Source: Dolichospermum sp. LEGE 00240
Lineage (GTDB): Bacteria; Cyanobacteriota; Cyanobacteriia; Cyanobacteriales; Nostocaceae
Assembly (NCBI RefSeq): GCF_015207875.1
Contig: NZ_JADEVZ010000003.1
Location: forward strand, 62,001-126,000
Direction of reading: 5' to 3'
DNA: 64,000 nt
The position numbers and the translations under genes are program-made. The number at the start of each line of letters is the position of its first letter. Positions within the stretch are counted from its first letter, which is position 1. Positions 1-9,033 of the stretch are shown here, piece after piece. Below the pieces are notes generated by a model that made no database searches, was not told where the DNA came from, and saw only the letters and a list, made by a program, of their open reading frames with translations.

Positions 1-81
1 GTAGCACAAAAATCACACCCGATGACAACCGAAGGTAGAGACAGTTGGTCATTGATCCCGGAAACAGCCAACAAATTCTAA
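1..81 (+). CDS. possible C-terminal end of a gene cut by the window edge
   Basis: From base 1, frame 1 is open for 26 codons and ends at a TAA at 79-81. The tail reads as ordinary protein and finishes in SLIPETANKF. I do not recognise the family. Support is only an open frame and unremarkable composition, so it could be chance. The bases before the window would settle it. Confidence 0.3.
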   Translation, partial: VAQKSHPMTTEGRDSWSLIPETANKF

Positions 82-423
82 AACTTGATTTTACAGATTT
101 ATGCAATCATAGCTAGATTTGTATTCCCAGTAAACAACGTCTAAAAAATTGGACAAGAATCCATTACCCTCTGTGGTTACAAATAGATAGCTAAAGTCCA
201 GCTATCATATTTAACTTTTGACAAAAAATCGTAAAAATACCTTACAAAATCAGCATATTTCCAACTTTTTGGCGTAGGATCTAATTAAGTTTTTAGCTGC
301 TGGGGGGTCTCACCCAAGGTGAAAATATTAACTTGTGAGTTAATACAGGAGAGGGAAGTGATATTTCATTAAGCGTGAATCATCATCTACAATTCTCATC
401 GCAAAGAGATTAATACAGCAGTT
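82..423. other. intergenic region upstream of the DUF6761-like gene
   Basis: This stretch is AT-rich and has no convincing reading frame. A GGGGGGTCTCACCC segment near 303-316 can fold on itself, and a purine-rich GGAGAGGG occurs at 350-357. It probably holds the promoter and leader of the gene at 424, but no clean -35/-10 pair stands out. Confidence 0.35.
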
Positions 424-678
424 ATGCTCCAAGACACACAAACCATCCGCTACTACCAAAGACTTACCGACGCCTTCGTCGAATTATGGAATCGCGGTTA
501 TCGTATGGATGATATGCGGATGTATTTGGATGGATACCTAGCCGCACTTCGACATAGTAACATCATCGAACCATATTGGATTCATCGCTTAGAAGAGGAA
601 GCCAGTCGTTACTTGCATGATGTATCTAATTTTACAATAGTTCAACCAGAACCTGAAAAACAGCATGGCTACTACTAA
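424..678 (+). CDS. small conserved cyanobacterial protein, DUF6761-like
   Basis: The 84-residue protein has no signal peptide or membrane segment. It is rich in Tyr, Arg and Asp and looks helical, with a conserved-looking core (LWNRGYRMDDMRMYLDGYLA, then HRLEEEASRYL). From memory this matches the short DUF6761 family found throughout cyanobacteria. Its function is unknown. The ATG at 424 is the first in frame. It stands alone: a decayed region and a rho-independent terminator follow. I am confident it is a gene and moderately confident of the family. Confidence 0.75.
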   Translation: MLQDTQTIRYYQRLTDAFVELWNRGYRMDDMRMYLDGYLAALRHSNIIEPYWIHRLEEEASRYLHDVSNFTIVQPEPEKQHGYY

Positions 679-888
679 AGGTACTATCCGATTTTGATAA
701 CTAGTACAAAACGGCGTAAATAAACCAACCATTCTAAATCCTCCAAAAGCCTATACTGTCTTCATTTTGACCTTTGACTTTTGACTTCCGCCTTGCGGTA
801 ATGGGCTAGTACCGCCGATGATCATAGCACGATTTTTGCCTTGGTCAATGGGGTATAGGGGACTAAATTTGGGAAATACTGCAATTTA

Positions 889-926
889 TACCCCTTAGTT
901 TCATACAAATAAGGGGAATTTTTTTG
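889..926 (+). terminator. rho-independent terminator
   Basis: CCCCTTA at 891-897 pairs with TAAGGGG at 910-916 across a 12-base loop. AA and a run of seven T follow, ending at 925. It is oriented to stop rightward transcription from the gene at 424. Confidence 0.6.
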
Positions 927-928
927 TT

Positions 929-1048
929 ATCTACTTCCGTACCAACTAAGGGAGTAGCGTCGGTGATTTCCATCCCGTCGGGTAATTCGCTGATTTTTGC
1001 CCCCGTTTTATTGAGTTGTTGTGCCATTACAGTTACGCGATCGCTCTC
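929..1048 (-). pseudogene. aroA: aroA (EPSP synthase) relic, 40 codons
   Basis: On the minus strand the frame from 1048 down to 929 reads ESDR, then VMAQQLNKTGAKISELPDGM, and ends near PLVGTEVD. This matches the C-terminal part of 3-phosphoshikimate 1-carboxyvinyltransferase, where the ESDR motif contributes to substrate binding and a GAEVDSYxDHRIAM segment normally follows. Here the homology stops right after EVD. Neither the upstream nor the downstream part of the enzyme is present, so this is a fragment left by deletion or recombination. An intact aroA should exist elsewhere because the shikimate pathway is essential in cyanobacteria. Confidence 0.75.
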
Positions 1049-1071
1049 CCTATGATGCTAACATTTTCGTA

Positions 1072-1323
1072 TTAACAACAAGTTCTCACATATTCTTGAA
1101 AAACTGGAGATAATTTAAACAGAATTTTATCTTCTTTGATTTTCGTGATTAAATACCGTTGTTGTAAGGATTGTAACCCATTATTAAAATCAACTGAGGA
1201 TAAATTTAAACTTTGTCTTAATTCTTCTCTGGAAATAGGGTTGTCAAATTTACTTAGTTCTAATACTATTTGTTGTTCTTGGGGTGATAGGTGGTGAAAT
1301 GTCTCTTGAAAATAAGACTGCAT
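1072..1323 (-). pseudogene. winged-helix fragment of an NB-ARC/NACHT-type ATPase (probable)
   Basis: The 83-residue frame (LSPQEQQIVLELSKF near residue 12, SLQQRYLI near 52, LSPVFQEYV at the end) resembles the winged-helix segment that follows the ATPase domain in cyanobacterial NB-ARC/WD40 signalling proteins. Those commonly read LxxLEKxVxxWLA, then SLxRRSLI, then LQPVVxEYV. The P-loop, the ATPase domain and any C-terminal repeats are missing. It is probably the relic of a larger gene, though a free-standing small protein cannot be excluded. It lies beside the aroA relic, so the whole 0.9-1.6 kb strip looks decayed. Confidence 0.45.
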
Positions 1324-1722
1324 TTGATTGGTTATATGTAAAGTATTTTCAGCTAAACAATTAACAACTTGACCATCATAGTTTTTATAGATTAATATAC
1401 TAATACTTTTAAAAAAAAGTAAATTACCTTCATATAATTTGATTAATTTTAACCAACTATATTTATTAATCCGGTAGGCATACAGCCTTAACTAACTTGT
1501 CACCAATGATGCCTTCTGATTCACCCTCAAGCCAAAATATTTCCATTAACTCTACTTTAGGTAGTAGCAATATTTCTTGAGGCTGAGTAATCTTAAACTT
1601 ATTAATGCCTGAAAAACGTGTAAGTACCCTGGAGATCATTTCAGGGTCTTTTTTTTATGGCCAGCAGGAAGCAGGGGGTAGGGAGTGGGGGGAAAGAATT
1701 ATTCTTACCCATTACCCATTAC
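1324..1722. other. decayed intergenic stretch with one terminator
   Basis: Short open pieces occur on both strands; a minus-strand piece reads PKVELMEIFWLEGESEGIIG around 1500-1580. Nothing makes a full gene. The strip continues the relic region to its left and ends in STRR-like text before the PBP2 gene. The terminator inside it is listed separately. Confidence 0.4.
1625..1656 (+). terminator. rho-independent terminator
   Basis: ACCCTG at 1626-1631 pairs with CAGGGT at 1642-1647, followed by C and a run of eight T (1649-1656). It points rightward although no intact rightward gene precedes it, so it may belong to a lost gene. It would also shield the minus-strand PBP2 gene from antisense read-through. 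Confidence 0.6.
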
Positions 1723-3501
1723 CTATTTTCGAGCAAAATGTTTTTCCATAATTTCTAAAATCATGGGTGCAGCAACACTACCACCACCACCACCGGAATG
1801 TTCAGCAAAGGCTACCACTAAAATTTCTGGCTTATCCGCTGGTGCATAAGCGCCAAACCAAGCGTGATTTTCTTTAACTCCTTCTCTCCAAGCTTCAGCA
1901 GTACCACTTTTGCCAGCCACTGGCGGAAGATTGGGGACATTTAATACCTTACCCGTACCTTCACTAATTACCTTCCGCAGTCCTTCACGGAGAACTTTGA
2001 GGGTGGTGGGTTTAAGATTTAATGATTCTCTCCAGCTTTTAGCTTCTTCATTATCCTTCAATAAATGGGGCTGAACTCGATAACCACCATTAGCAGGTAC
2101 AGCAAACATCACAGCGGTTTGTAAAGGTGTAGCTTGTAAAGCACCTTGGCCAATGGACATATTCACAGTGTCACCGACACTCCAAGGTATCTTCCAGGCT
2201 TTCTGTTTCCAATTGTCATCAGGAACTAAACCTTTAGATTCTTCTGTTGTAAATTCAAACCCGGTTCTTTGACCGAAACCATATTTACGAGTCCATTCAA
2301 TCAATGTTGGTCCACCAACTTTCTTGGCAATTTGATAAAAGAAAGTATCGCTACTCCACTGCATAGCCCCTACAAAACCCAAAGGACCAAAACCAGCGTG
2401 ATTCCATTCGCCAAATCTAGTTCCACCAATAGTTAAAGAACCATAGGTTTGTAATACTGTATCAGGAGAAAATTTACCTGATTCTAGTGCAGCGGTTGTG
2501 GTGACAATTTTAAATGTACTGGCGGGAGGAAAGGCACTTATGGCCCGATTAACTAAAGGATGACCAGAACCTTGAACGGTTTCCCAGTCTTTTTGAGAAA
2601 GTTTTTGTTTAGAAAATATATTGGGGTCAAAAGTAGGATGAGACACCATTGCTAAGATAGACCCATTCTTCGGGTTAATTGCGACTATTGCGCCATTGCG
2701 TTTACCTAAAGCTTTTTCTGCGGCTATTTGCATATCTAAATCTATGGTTAAGTGCAAATCATTACCAGCTTTTGCCTGCTTGCTTCCTAATACTCGTAAT
2801 GGTCTACCACTACCATCTACTTCTACCTGCTGACCACCCCATTCACCTCTTAACAATTTTTCATAAGCTTTTTCTACTCCCATTTGACCCATAACATCTC
2901 CCAATCGGTAGCCATCTGCTTTCTTTTTCTCTAACTGTTCAGCAGTAATTTCACGGGTATATCCCAGTATGTGAGCCAACTCTTGACCATGGGGGTAATA
3001 ACGCACAGCTTCCGTATTTATTTTCACTCCTGGTAGTTCATTTTCATACTCTTTTAATCCTGTTACCTGTGCCTCGTTTAAATTTCGAGCAATGCGAATT
3101 AGTGATGAGGGATTGACAGCAGATTGTTCAAGTATTGTCTCAATATCTGTTTGGGGAGTATCGAGAATTTTTGCTAAACGTGGACCAACTACCGACCAGG
3201 ATGGTTTGGTATGTGCCATTGGCCACAAATATACAGAGCGGGGATAACGGGTGCTGGCTAATAATTTACCATTCCTATCAAAAATATTACCTCTTTCTGG
3301 TTGTTTGGGAATAATCCGAATGCGGTTAGATTCTGCTCGGATGCGGTGTTTTTTTCCTTCGATAATTTGTAAATATATTAATCTAGCGCCGATTCCAGAT
3401 AACATTAATAATGTGAATAAAATTACAAATGTGGACTGGACACCACGTCCAACTGTGCGTGTATTTTTTGTTATACTAAGTAATGATGGTAAAATAGTCA
3501 T
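1723..3501 (-). CDS. mrdA: penicillin-binding protein 2 (peptidoglycan D,D-transpeptidase)
   Basis: This class B PBP cross-links peptidoglycan during sidewall growth, working with an RodA-type glycosyltransferase in the plasma membrane. The 592-residue protein has one N-terminal membrane anchor (about residues 22-46), a PBP dimerisation domain (from PERGNIFDRNG near 68) and a C-terminal transpeptidase domain. The three catalytic motifs are visible: STFK with the nucleophile Ser near 328, SSD near 383-385 and KSGTAEAW near 531. Length is normal for PBP2. It is transcribed alone. An STRR-type repeat separates it from the divergent potA gene. Confidence 0.93.
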   Translation of the reverse strand: MTILPSLLSITKNTRTVGRGVQSTFVILFTLLMLSGIGARLIYLQIIEGKKHRIRAESNRIRIIPKQPERGNIFDRNGKLLASTRYPRSVYLWPMAHTKPSWSVVGPRLAKILDTPQTDIETILEQSAVNPSSLIRIARNLNEAQVTGLKEYENELPGVKINTEAVRYYPHGQELAHILGYTREITAEQLEKKKADGYRLGDVMGQMGVEKAYEKLLRGEWGGQQVEVDGSGRPLRVLGSKQAKAGNDLHLTIDLDMQIAAEKALGKRNGAIVAINPKNGSILAMVSHPTFDPNIFSKQKLSQKDWETVQGSGHPLVNRAISAFPPASTFKIVTTTAALESGKFSPDTVLQTYGSLTIGGTRFGEWNHAGFGPLGFVGAMQWSSDTFFYQIAKKVGGPTLIEWTRKYGFGQRTGFEFTTEESKGLVPDDNWKQKAWKIPWSVGDTVNMSIGQGALQATPLQTAVMFAVPANGGYRVQPHLLKDNEEAKSWRESLNLKPTTLKVLREGLRKVISEGTGKVLNVPNLPPVAGKSGTAEAWREGVKENHAWFGAYAPADKPEILVVAFAEHSGGGGGSVAAPMILEIMEKHFARK

Positions 3502-3527
3502 AGACCAAAATAATTTTTTGGGATAAA

Positions 3528-3595
3528 TAGGTGACAGGTTACAGGGAACAGGTTACAGGTTACAGGTAACAACGGACAACGGACAACTGACAAGA
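3528..3595. repeat. heptanucleotide tandem repeat (STRR)
   Basis: Units related to GGTTACA and GGACAAC repeat between the divergent mrdA and potA genes. It is the same repeat class seen at 33.9, 42.9 and 57.1 kb. Such STRRs are typical of heterocystous cyanobacteria. Confidence 0.8.
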
Positions 3596-3624
3596 TTAAA
3601 TATCAGGGTATTCTACTGAAGATT

Positions 3625-4761
3625 ATGGCTCAAACTGCGATGCAGAATCAAAGAAGTTTAAAACCATTACAGCCACTTGATGTTGAATTGCGTAATGTAT
3701 TCAAGTTTTTCAACCAAGAACCCGCAGTACACGGAGTGGATTTGGATATTAGACGGGGAGAGTTCTTTAGCATTTTAGGTCCTTCTGGTTGTGGAAAGAC
3801 AACTACGCTCCGCTTGATTGCTGGATTTGAAAGGGTGGATGCTGGTAAGTTACTGATTCAAGGTCAGTTAATGACTGATGTTCCTCCTTATCGGCGACCG
3901 GTGAATACTGTATTTCAAAGTTATGCTTTATTTAATCACTTAAATGTGTGGGAAAATATTGCTTTTGGATTGCGATTAAAAAAAATATCCAAATCGGAAA
4001 TTGCTAGTCGCGTCACGGATGCTTTAAAACTAGTAAAAATGGAAAGTTTGCGATCGCGTGTTCCTAGTCAACTCTCCGGTGGTCAACAACAGCGGGTAGC
4101 CTTAGCAAGAGCTTTGGTAAATCGTCCCGCAGTGATTCTCCTCGATGAACCTTTGGGAGCATTAGACTTAAAACTTCGCCAGGAGATGCAGGTTGAGTTA
4201 TCCAATCTTCACAAGGATTTAGGGTTAACTTTTGTGATGGTGACACATGATCAGGAAGAAGCATTGTGTTTATCCGATCGCATTGCGGTGATGAATCAAG
4301 GCAAAATAGAACAAATTGGTACTCCTAGTCAAATTTACGAACGTCCGCAAACGCCTTTTGTGGCTGACTTTATTGGTGATACTAATCTATTTAGCGGTGA
4401 AATTGTGGAAGTGGATGTAGAATCTGTGAAAATTTCTACTAAAACCGGATTAACCATGATTGTTGGTCGTCACGAACAAACTCCTCTAGAAATAGCTCAA
4501 AGTGTTGTTGTTAGTGTCCGTCCTGAAAAAATTCAACTTTCCCTTTATCCCACTAATATACCCACAAACTGTTTTGAGGGACGGCTAATTAATGTCATGT
4601 ATTTAGGGACTCATGTTAATTATGTTGTGGAATTAATCAATGGTGTGAACCTCAATGTTTTACAACCTAATACTTATGGTAGTTTACCAGATAGGAATAT
4701 ACCCATTTATGCTTGGTGGGAAAAATCTGACTGTTTAGCTATTAGTCAAGATGTAAATTAA
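3625..4761 (+). CDS. potA: spermidine/putrescine ABC transporter, ATP-binding protein
   Basis: This is the ATPase of a polyamine importer, cytoplasmic and docked on the permeases. The 378-residue protein has Walker A GPSGCGKTT at 52-60, the signature LSGGQQQR at about 150-157, Walker B ILLDEP at 171-176 and the switch segment MVTHDQEEAL. A TOBE-type regulatory domain fills the last 120 residues (SVRPEKIQL). The next gene, potD, starts on the base after this stop codon, so the two are translationally linked. Family and context agree on polyamine rather than iron or sulfate. Confidence 0.9.
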   Translation: MAQTAMQNQRSLKPLQPLDVELRNVFKFFNQEPAVHGVDLDIRRGEFFSILGPSGCGKTTTLRLIAGFERVDAGKLLIQGQLMTDVPPYRRPVNTVFQSYALFNHLNVWENIAFGLRLKKISKSEIASRVTDALKLVKMESLRSRVPSQLSGGQQQRVALARALVNRPAVILLDEPLGALDLKLRQEMQVELSNLHKDLGLTFVMVTHDQEEALCLSDRIAVMNQGKIEQIGTPSQIYERPQTPFVADFIGDTNLFSGEIVEVDVESVKISTKTGLTMIVGRHEQTPLEIAQSVVVSVRPEKIQLSLYPTNIPTNCFEGRLINVMYLGTHVNYVVELINGVNLNVLQPNTYGSLPDRNIPIYAWWEKSDCLAISQDVN

Positions 4762-5844
4762 ATGACTAACAGACGTAATTTTCTCAAAAAAATGGCGGCA
4801 TTTTCTACCTTATCTTTAGGTAGTTGTGGTTGGCGACTAGCTAATGTGGGGTCAAACTATGTTAGCTCTAATCAAAGTGACAAACTATATATTTATACCT
4901 GGACTCAATATACGGATAAAGAATTACTAACTACCTTCACGACCCAAACAGGGATGAAAGTAATAGCAGATGTATATGAATCCAACGATGTCATGTTAGC
5001 TAAGTTGCAAGCTGGAGGTGGTGGGACTTATAGCATCATTTACCCATCTGACTATATGGTACAGAAGATGGCGGAAAAGGGGTTATTAATAGAAATAGAT
5101 CATAACCGTTTAATTGGCTTAGATAATTTATTTCCCCAATTTACTAATCCTATTTATGACCCAAATAATCGTTATAGTCTTCCTTTTAATTGGGGAACAA
5201 CAGGTTTATTATACAACTCAGAACAATTGGTAAATGTCCCGGAAGATTGGGAGTATCTTTGGCAAAATCAAGATCAACTCAATAAACGGTTTACCTTACT
5301 CAATGATGTGCGAGAGGTAATGGGTGCAACCTTGCGGATGTTGGGTTATTCCTATAATTCCCAAAATGAAGATGAGGTTAAACAAGCATATCAGAAATTG
5401 CAGATATTAAAACCTGCGATCGCCGCTTTTGATACAGACGCTTGGCAAAATAAGATTCTGGCGGGAGATTTAGCGATCGCTATGTGTTATTCTTCAGATG
5501 CCGTCAAAATTTGCAAGGAAAATCCCAAACTCAAATTTGTAATTCCTCGCAGTGGTTCTTCATTATGGACAGATACCATCGTCATTCCCAAATCTAATCC
5601 GAATATAGCTGGTGCTTACGCCTGGATTAACTTAATTTTGCGACCAGAAGTAGCAGCAAAAATTTCCGAACGTTTATATATTTCTACTCCTAATCAGGCA
5701 GCATTTGAACAATTACCAAAAGCAATTCAAAAAAACACTAATTTATTTCCCCCTGAATCACTTTTAGCTAAGTGCGAACGGCTGAAACCTTTAGGAACAT
5801 TTGAAGAAACTTATGAACGCTATTGGACTCAATTACTAACTTGA
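4762..5844 (+). CDS. potD: spermidine/putrescine-binding lipoprotein
   Basis: This is the periplasmic solute-binding protein of the polyamine importer. The N-terminus carries a twin-Arg (NRRNF) followed by a hydrophobic stretch and the lipobox LGSC with Cys at residue 22, so it is probably a lipoprotein, perhaps Tat-exported. The mature part reads like PotD (LYIYTWTQYTDKELLTTF, then YNSEQL). Length, 360 residues, is normal. The ATG follows the potA stop codon directly with no gap. The next gene, potB, lies 127 bases downstream. Confidence 0.9.
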   Translation: MTNRRNFLKKMAAFSTLSLGSCGWRLANVGSNYVSSNQSDKLYIYTWTQYTDKELLTTFTTQTGMKVIADVYESNDVMLAKLQAGGGGTYSIIYPSDYMVQKMAEKGLLIEIDHNRLIGLDNLFPQFTNPIYDPNNRYSLPFNWGTTGLLYNSEQLVNVPEDWEYLWQNQDQLNKRFTLLNDVREVMGATLRMLGYSYNSQNEDEVKQAYQKLQILKPAIAAFDTDAWQNKILAGDLAIAMCYSSDAVKICKENPKLKFVIPRSGSSLWTDTIVIPKSNPNIAGAYAWINLILRPEVAAKISERLYISTPNQAAFEQLPKAIQKNTNLFPPESLLAKCERLKPLGTFEETYERYWTQLLT

Positions 5845-5971
5845 AAATTAGGAGTCAGGAGTCAGAAAAAAGAATAAGAAAGAAGGAGTAAACTATTTTG
5901 CCGTATCGCTTCTACCGTAAATATTAATATCTCATTCAAGTGCATACCGCTATATAATCACTAATTTGCAA

Positions 5972-6853
5972 ATGGAATCTTCTAGCAACCTGAACAAAAT
6001 AAATAAATCACAACCTGATTGGAAAAATTGGCTACCAACCTGGGGATTACTAGCACCATCTGGCATTTGGTTATTAATGTTGCTAGTTTTGCCAACATTA
6101 ATAATTTTTGAATTAAGTTTAGTCCCAGATATTCGACCAGGTGATTTAGTAAATCCTAGTGGATTAGGTAACTATATTCGCATTTTTGAACCGCTTTATT
6201 TAAAAGTCATCATTAATTCACTTTTTCTAGCATTTAGCACTACTATTATCACCTTAATTTTAGGCTTTCCAGTTGCTTATTGGATTGCTTTGATGGCACC
6301 AAAGCGGTGGCAAAATTTGTTGTTATTAGCCTTTGTTTTGCCTTTGTGGACTTCTTCCTTATTGCGTTCTTACGCATGGATTACAATTTTACGTCCCACC
6401 GGATTATTAAATAGTATATTAGCCAGTTTTGGTTTACCCGCTATCCATATTTTGAACAGTAACTCAGCGGTATTAATTGGTATGAGTTATAGCCTGTTAC
6501 CCTACATGGTATTAATTTTATATGCTTCCTTAGAAAAGTTAGATAAACAATTGTTAGAAGCTGCTGCTGATTTGGGTGCAAATCCCATGCAAACCTTTTG
6601 GAAAGTAACTGTACCTCAAGTTTTACCAGGAATCACTGCTGGTTCGCTGCTAGTTTTTATTACTGGGTTAGGGGATTTTATAGACCCAGAATTACTGGGT
6701 GGTGCGTCAAGTATGACTGCTGCGCGGTTAGTTTATAATCAGTTTCTTGGTGCTAGTCAAAATTGGGGTTTTGGTTCAGCATTGAGTATGGCATTAATTT
6801 TGATGGTGAGTATTGCCATTTCTTTAGTGATTAAATTTGATCAAACTAAATAA
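5972..6853 (+). CDS. potB: spermidine/putrescine ABC transporter permease
   Basis: This is one of the two membrane subunits expected for a polyamine importer. It has about six membrane segments and the permease EAA-loop signature (LLEAAADLGANPMQTFWKVT) that contacts PotA. I choose the ATG at 5972; a TTG two codons earlier (5966) is the only longer option. The upstream gap contains an AGTCAGGAGTCAG-type repeat. No potC follows: 18 bases beyond the stop lies the 3' end of a convergent RloB gene. A normal potABCD operon has both permeases, so the transporter is either homodimeric in PotB, completed elsewhere, or damaged. Confidence 0.88.
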   Translation: MESSSNLNKINKSQPDWKNWLPTWGLLAPSGIWLLMLLVLPTLIIFELSLVPDIRPGDLVNPSGLGNYIRIFEPLYLKVIINSLFLAFSTTIITLILGFPVAYWIALMAPKRWQNLLLLAFVLPLWTSSLLRSYAWITILRPTGLLNSILASFGLPAIHILNSNSAVLIGMSYSLLPYMVLILYASLEKLDKQLLEAAADLGANPMQTFWKVTVPQVLPGITAGSLLVFITGLGDFIDPELLGGASSMTAARLVYNQFLGASQNWGFGSALSMALILMVSIAISLVIKFDQTK

Positions 6854-6871
6854 TTGTTGACTTTACAAATT

Positions 6872-7501
6872 TTATGAAATTAAACCTAATAAACTAATAA
6901 TTAGTTTCGATAAACCACTACAACAAGGATTTGAATATTCATATAATTGATTACGTTCTATCTGCTTGGCTATTTTTTCAGCCCGTTGAATAGCTTGATT
7001 AGTAAGTTCTTTTAATGGTTTTGGATATAAACACATTGATTTATCATAGTCAGGTATATGTTTATCTAATAATTTAACTAATTTATCTCGATTAATTTGA
7101 GATAAATGATCTTGAAAATGAATTAAATACCAAAGTTCAAAACAGGGATTTGTAATAGCTAAATTAATCTTTTGACTATTAGCTTTATTAATCGCATTTT
7201 CCCAACTTGTACGACTTTTTTCAATATGTTCATCTCCATCAAAAACAGCCCAAGCAGCATCATTTGTAGTCCATCTTTTCTCATCTTTCATTTGCTGTCG
7301 TTTTTCAATGAGTATTTCAATAATGTTACCTGGGTCAGTTTTCCCTTGATTACGCAATACAATAATTTCTAAAGTTGGTGAACGTAATTCATTGCGAATG
7401 CTATTGAAATAAATTGGTTCTGTTTTACTTCCTTCACAAGCAATTAATATTTTTTGAGTAATTGTCCTGCTAGGTTGACGACGTTCTAACTTTCTTGACA
7501 T
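6872..7501 (-). CDS. rloB: RloB-like protein, partner of an AAA ATPase
   Basis: The 209-residue protein begins, after a basic tail, with ILIACEGSKTEPIYFNSI, the N-terminal signature of the RloB family. Later landmarks are FDGDEH near residue 90 and NPCFELWYLIHF near 118. RloB proteins are encoded beside RloA-type ATPases in restriction-linked or abortive-infection islands, and a TOPRIM-like nuclease role has been suggested for related families. The start overlaps the end of the ATPase gene by 16 bases, so the two form one operon with coupled translation. The pair lies convergent to potB, where potC would be expected. Confidence 0.75.
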   Translation of the reverse strand: MSRKLERRQPSRTITQKILIACEGSKTEPIYFNSIRNELRSPTLEIIVLRNQGKTDPGNIIEILIEKRQQMKDEKRWTTNDAAWAVFDGDEHIEKSRTSWENAINKANSQKINLAITNPCFELWYLIHFQDHLSQINRDKLVKLLDKHIPDYDKSMCLYPKPLKELTNQAIQRAEKIAKQIERNQLYEYSNPCCSGLSKLIISLLGLIS

Positions 7502-8802
7502 TCCTCATCACCCTGTAATATCATTTCTTCCTCAGATGGTAAAAATGGAACAGCACCAAAGCGTCCATCTAAATAAGCTTTATCAATTGCTAAATCATTG
7601 CGGACATGGAAATCAGTTAAGGGATATAATTCTGTACTATGGTCAGGGCGTTTTTGTGTGAACCATATTTGATCACGTCGTAATAAGTTATTTCTTTGTA
7701 ATGTATTATCATGGCTTGTGAAAATAAGTTGAGCATTTTTAGGATTTGTTTTGGGGTTTTGGAACATTTTGATAATATATTTTACAATATTAGGGTGAAT
7801 ATTAGTACCTAATTCATCTATAACTGCTAATTGCCCTGTGTTCAGAACTAATACTAACCGAAATGCCAAGTTAAATATGCGTTGAGTTCCAAGAGATTCT
7901 TCATCAAAAGACCAGTGGACTTCATTCCCATTATGATTATTATGTACAGCATATATACTATAGCCAAAAATATCTTCTGGATTCTTTTTTATCTCAATTC
8001 TAGAAATACCAGTGTCAAATTTCTGTACAAATTTAACGACATCTTTGAGAATGTAATTAAATAAGTAATCATCAATATCTAAAGATGACGTAAGCCGGAA
8101 TAAATCTAAGTCTTCATCACCTAAATGAATACCTATTAAATGAGTCATTATCCAATTTACAAAAAATGTTATTTTGTCAATTTGTAATTTTATTAATGTA
8201 CTAATAAATAACTCATTTTCTCTAATACTCTGCTGAAGTTGATTATGTGGACCAGCAAAATCATCACCAGTTTTCCAAATAAATTTCTTCGTATATTCAT
8301 CCCATTGCCGATGAAATAACCGCCGAGTTCTTTTCGTCGTATTTAAAGCATAATTCAAGCTTTCTGAAATCACATGATGTTGATTAATTTCTAATGAATA
8401 AGTATAAATATTATTATTAAATATAGTTCTTAATTCAAATTTTGTCGGTTGTTTATCAGAGATATTATCTAATTTAAAAGGATCTAATTTTGCAGATTTA
8501 AAAAGTCTCTGAAGGCTTGCAGATTCCTGTGTACTATGAGCCATGATTAGGAATAAATAATCTAAAGCTTGAATTACATTACTTTTACCTGACGCATTAG
8601 CTCCAAAAATCGCTAAAACAGGTAAAATTTCCATATCCCAACCTTCAACATGATACCCAGGTGCAATTTCATGATCTGATTTTATCCCTTTGCGTTTGCT
8701 GGTTGCGCTTGTTTTGCGAGCGCTTTGTTTTTGAGCAACAGCACTGAGGGTTACAGGTTCTTTAATGGAACGGTAGTTTTCAACAGTGAAGTCTACAAGC
8801 AT
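7486..8802 (-). CDS. rloA: RloA-like AAA (AAA_15/AAA_21) ATPase
   Basis: The 438-residue protein is an ABC/SMC-like ATPase of the Abi/OLD superfamily. The N-terminus (VDFTVENYRSIKEPVTLS) is typical. Walker A GANASGKSN is near 67-75, Walker B with LAVIDELGTNIHP lies in the last third, and TSHD follows as the switch His. It is first in a two-gene operon with the RloB-like gene, so the pair probably works as a phage-defence module. No methyltransferase or restriction endonuclease lies beside it. I infer defence from gene pairing, not from any test. Confidence 0.78.
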   Translation of the reverse strand: MLVDFTVENYRSIKEPVTLSAVAQKQSARKTSATSKRKGIKSDHEIAPGYHVEGWDMEILPVLAIFGANASGKSNVIQALDYLFLIMAHSTQESASLQRLFKSAKLDPFKLDNISDKQPTKFELRTIFNNNIYTYSLEINQHHVISESLNYALNTTKRTRRLFHRQWDEYTKKFIWKTGDDFAGPHNQLQQSIRENELFISTLIKLQIDKITFFVNWIMTHLIGIHLGDEDLDLFRLTSSLDIDDYLFNYILKDVVKFVQKFDTGISRIEIKKNPEDIFGYSIYAVHNNHNGNEVHWSFDEESLGTQRIFNLAFRLVLVLNTGQLAVIDELGTNIHPNIVKYIIKMFQNPKTNPKNAQLIFTSHDNTLQRNNLLRRDQIWFTQKRPDHSTELYPLTDFHVRNDLAIDKAYLDGRFGAVPFLPSEEEMILQGDEECQES

Positions 8803-9033
8803 AATTGTAAGGTACTTAAAGCAGTTTTCTGTGATTTCTTCACATAAATCTTATCGTAAAAGCTAATAAAATCTTCACTTGAACCACAACTCGTTATATT
8901 AACCTACTTCAATCATGAAAAATTAGAGTTTTACAAAGACAATTTTCCGCAGTCAATTTTTTCTAAAATACTTCCTTGTATCAAATATCTCTCCTCCAGG
9001 ATTGTATATCGGCAAAAATGCAGCTGACCTTCC

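Noticed and set aside
780-840. Second aroA or other gene fragment on the minus strand
   Set aside because: A short frame (AMIIGGTSPLPQGG) is open there but matches nothing I recognise, and it overlaps CTTTTGACTTCCGCCTTGCGG-type repeat text.
2679-2894. 71-residue hydrophobic forward ORF inside the PBP2 gene
   Set aside because: It is antisense to conserved PBP2 sequence.
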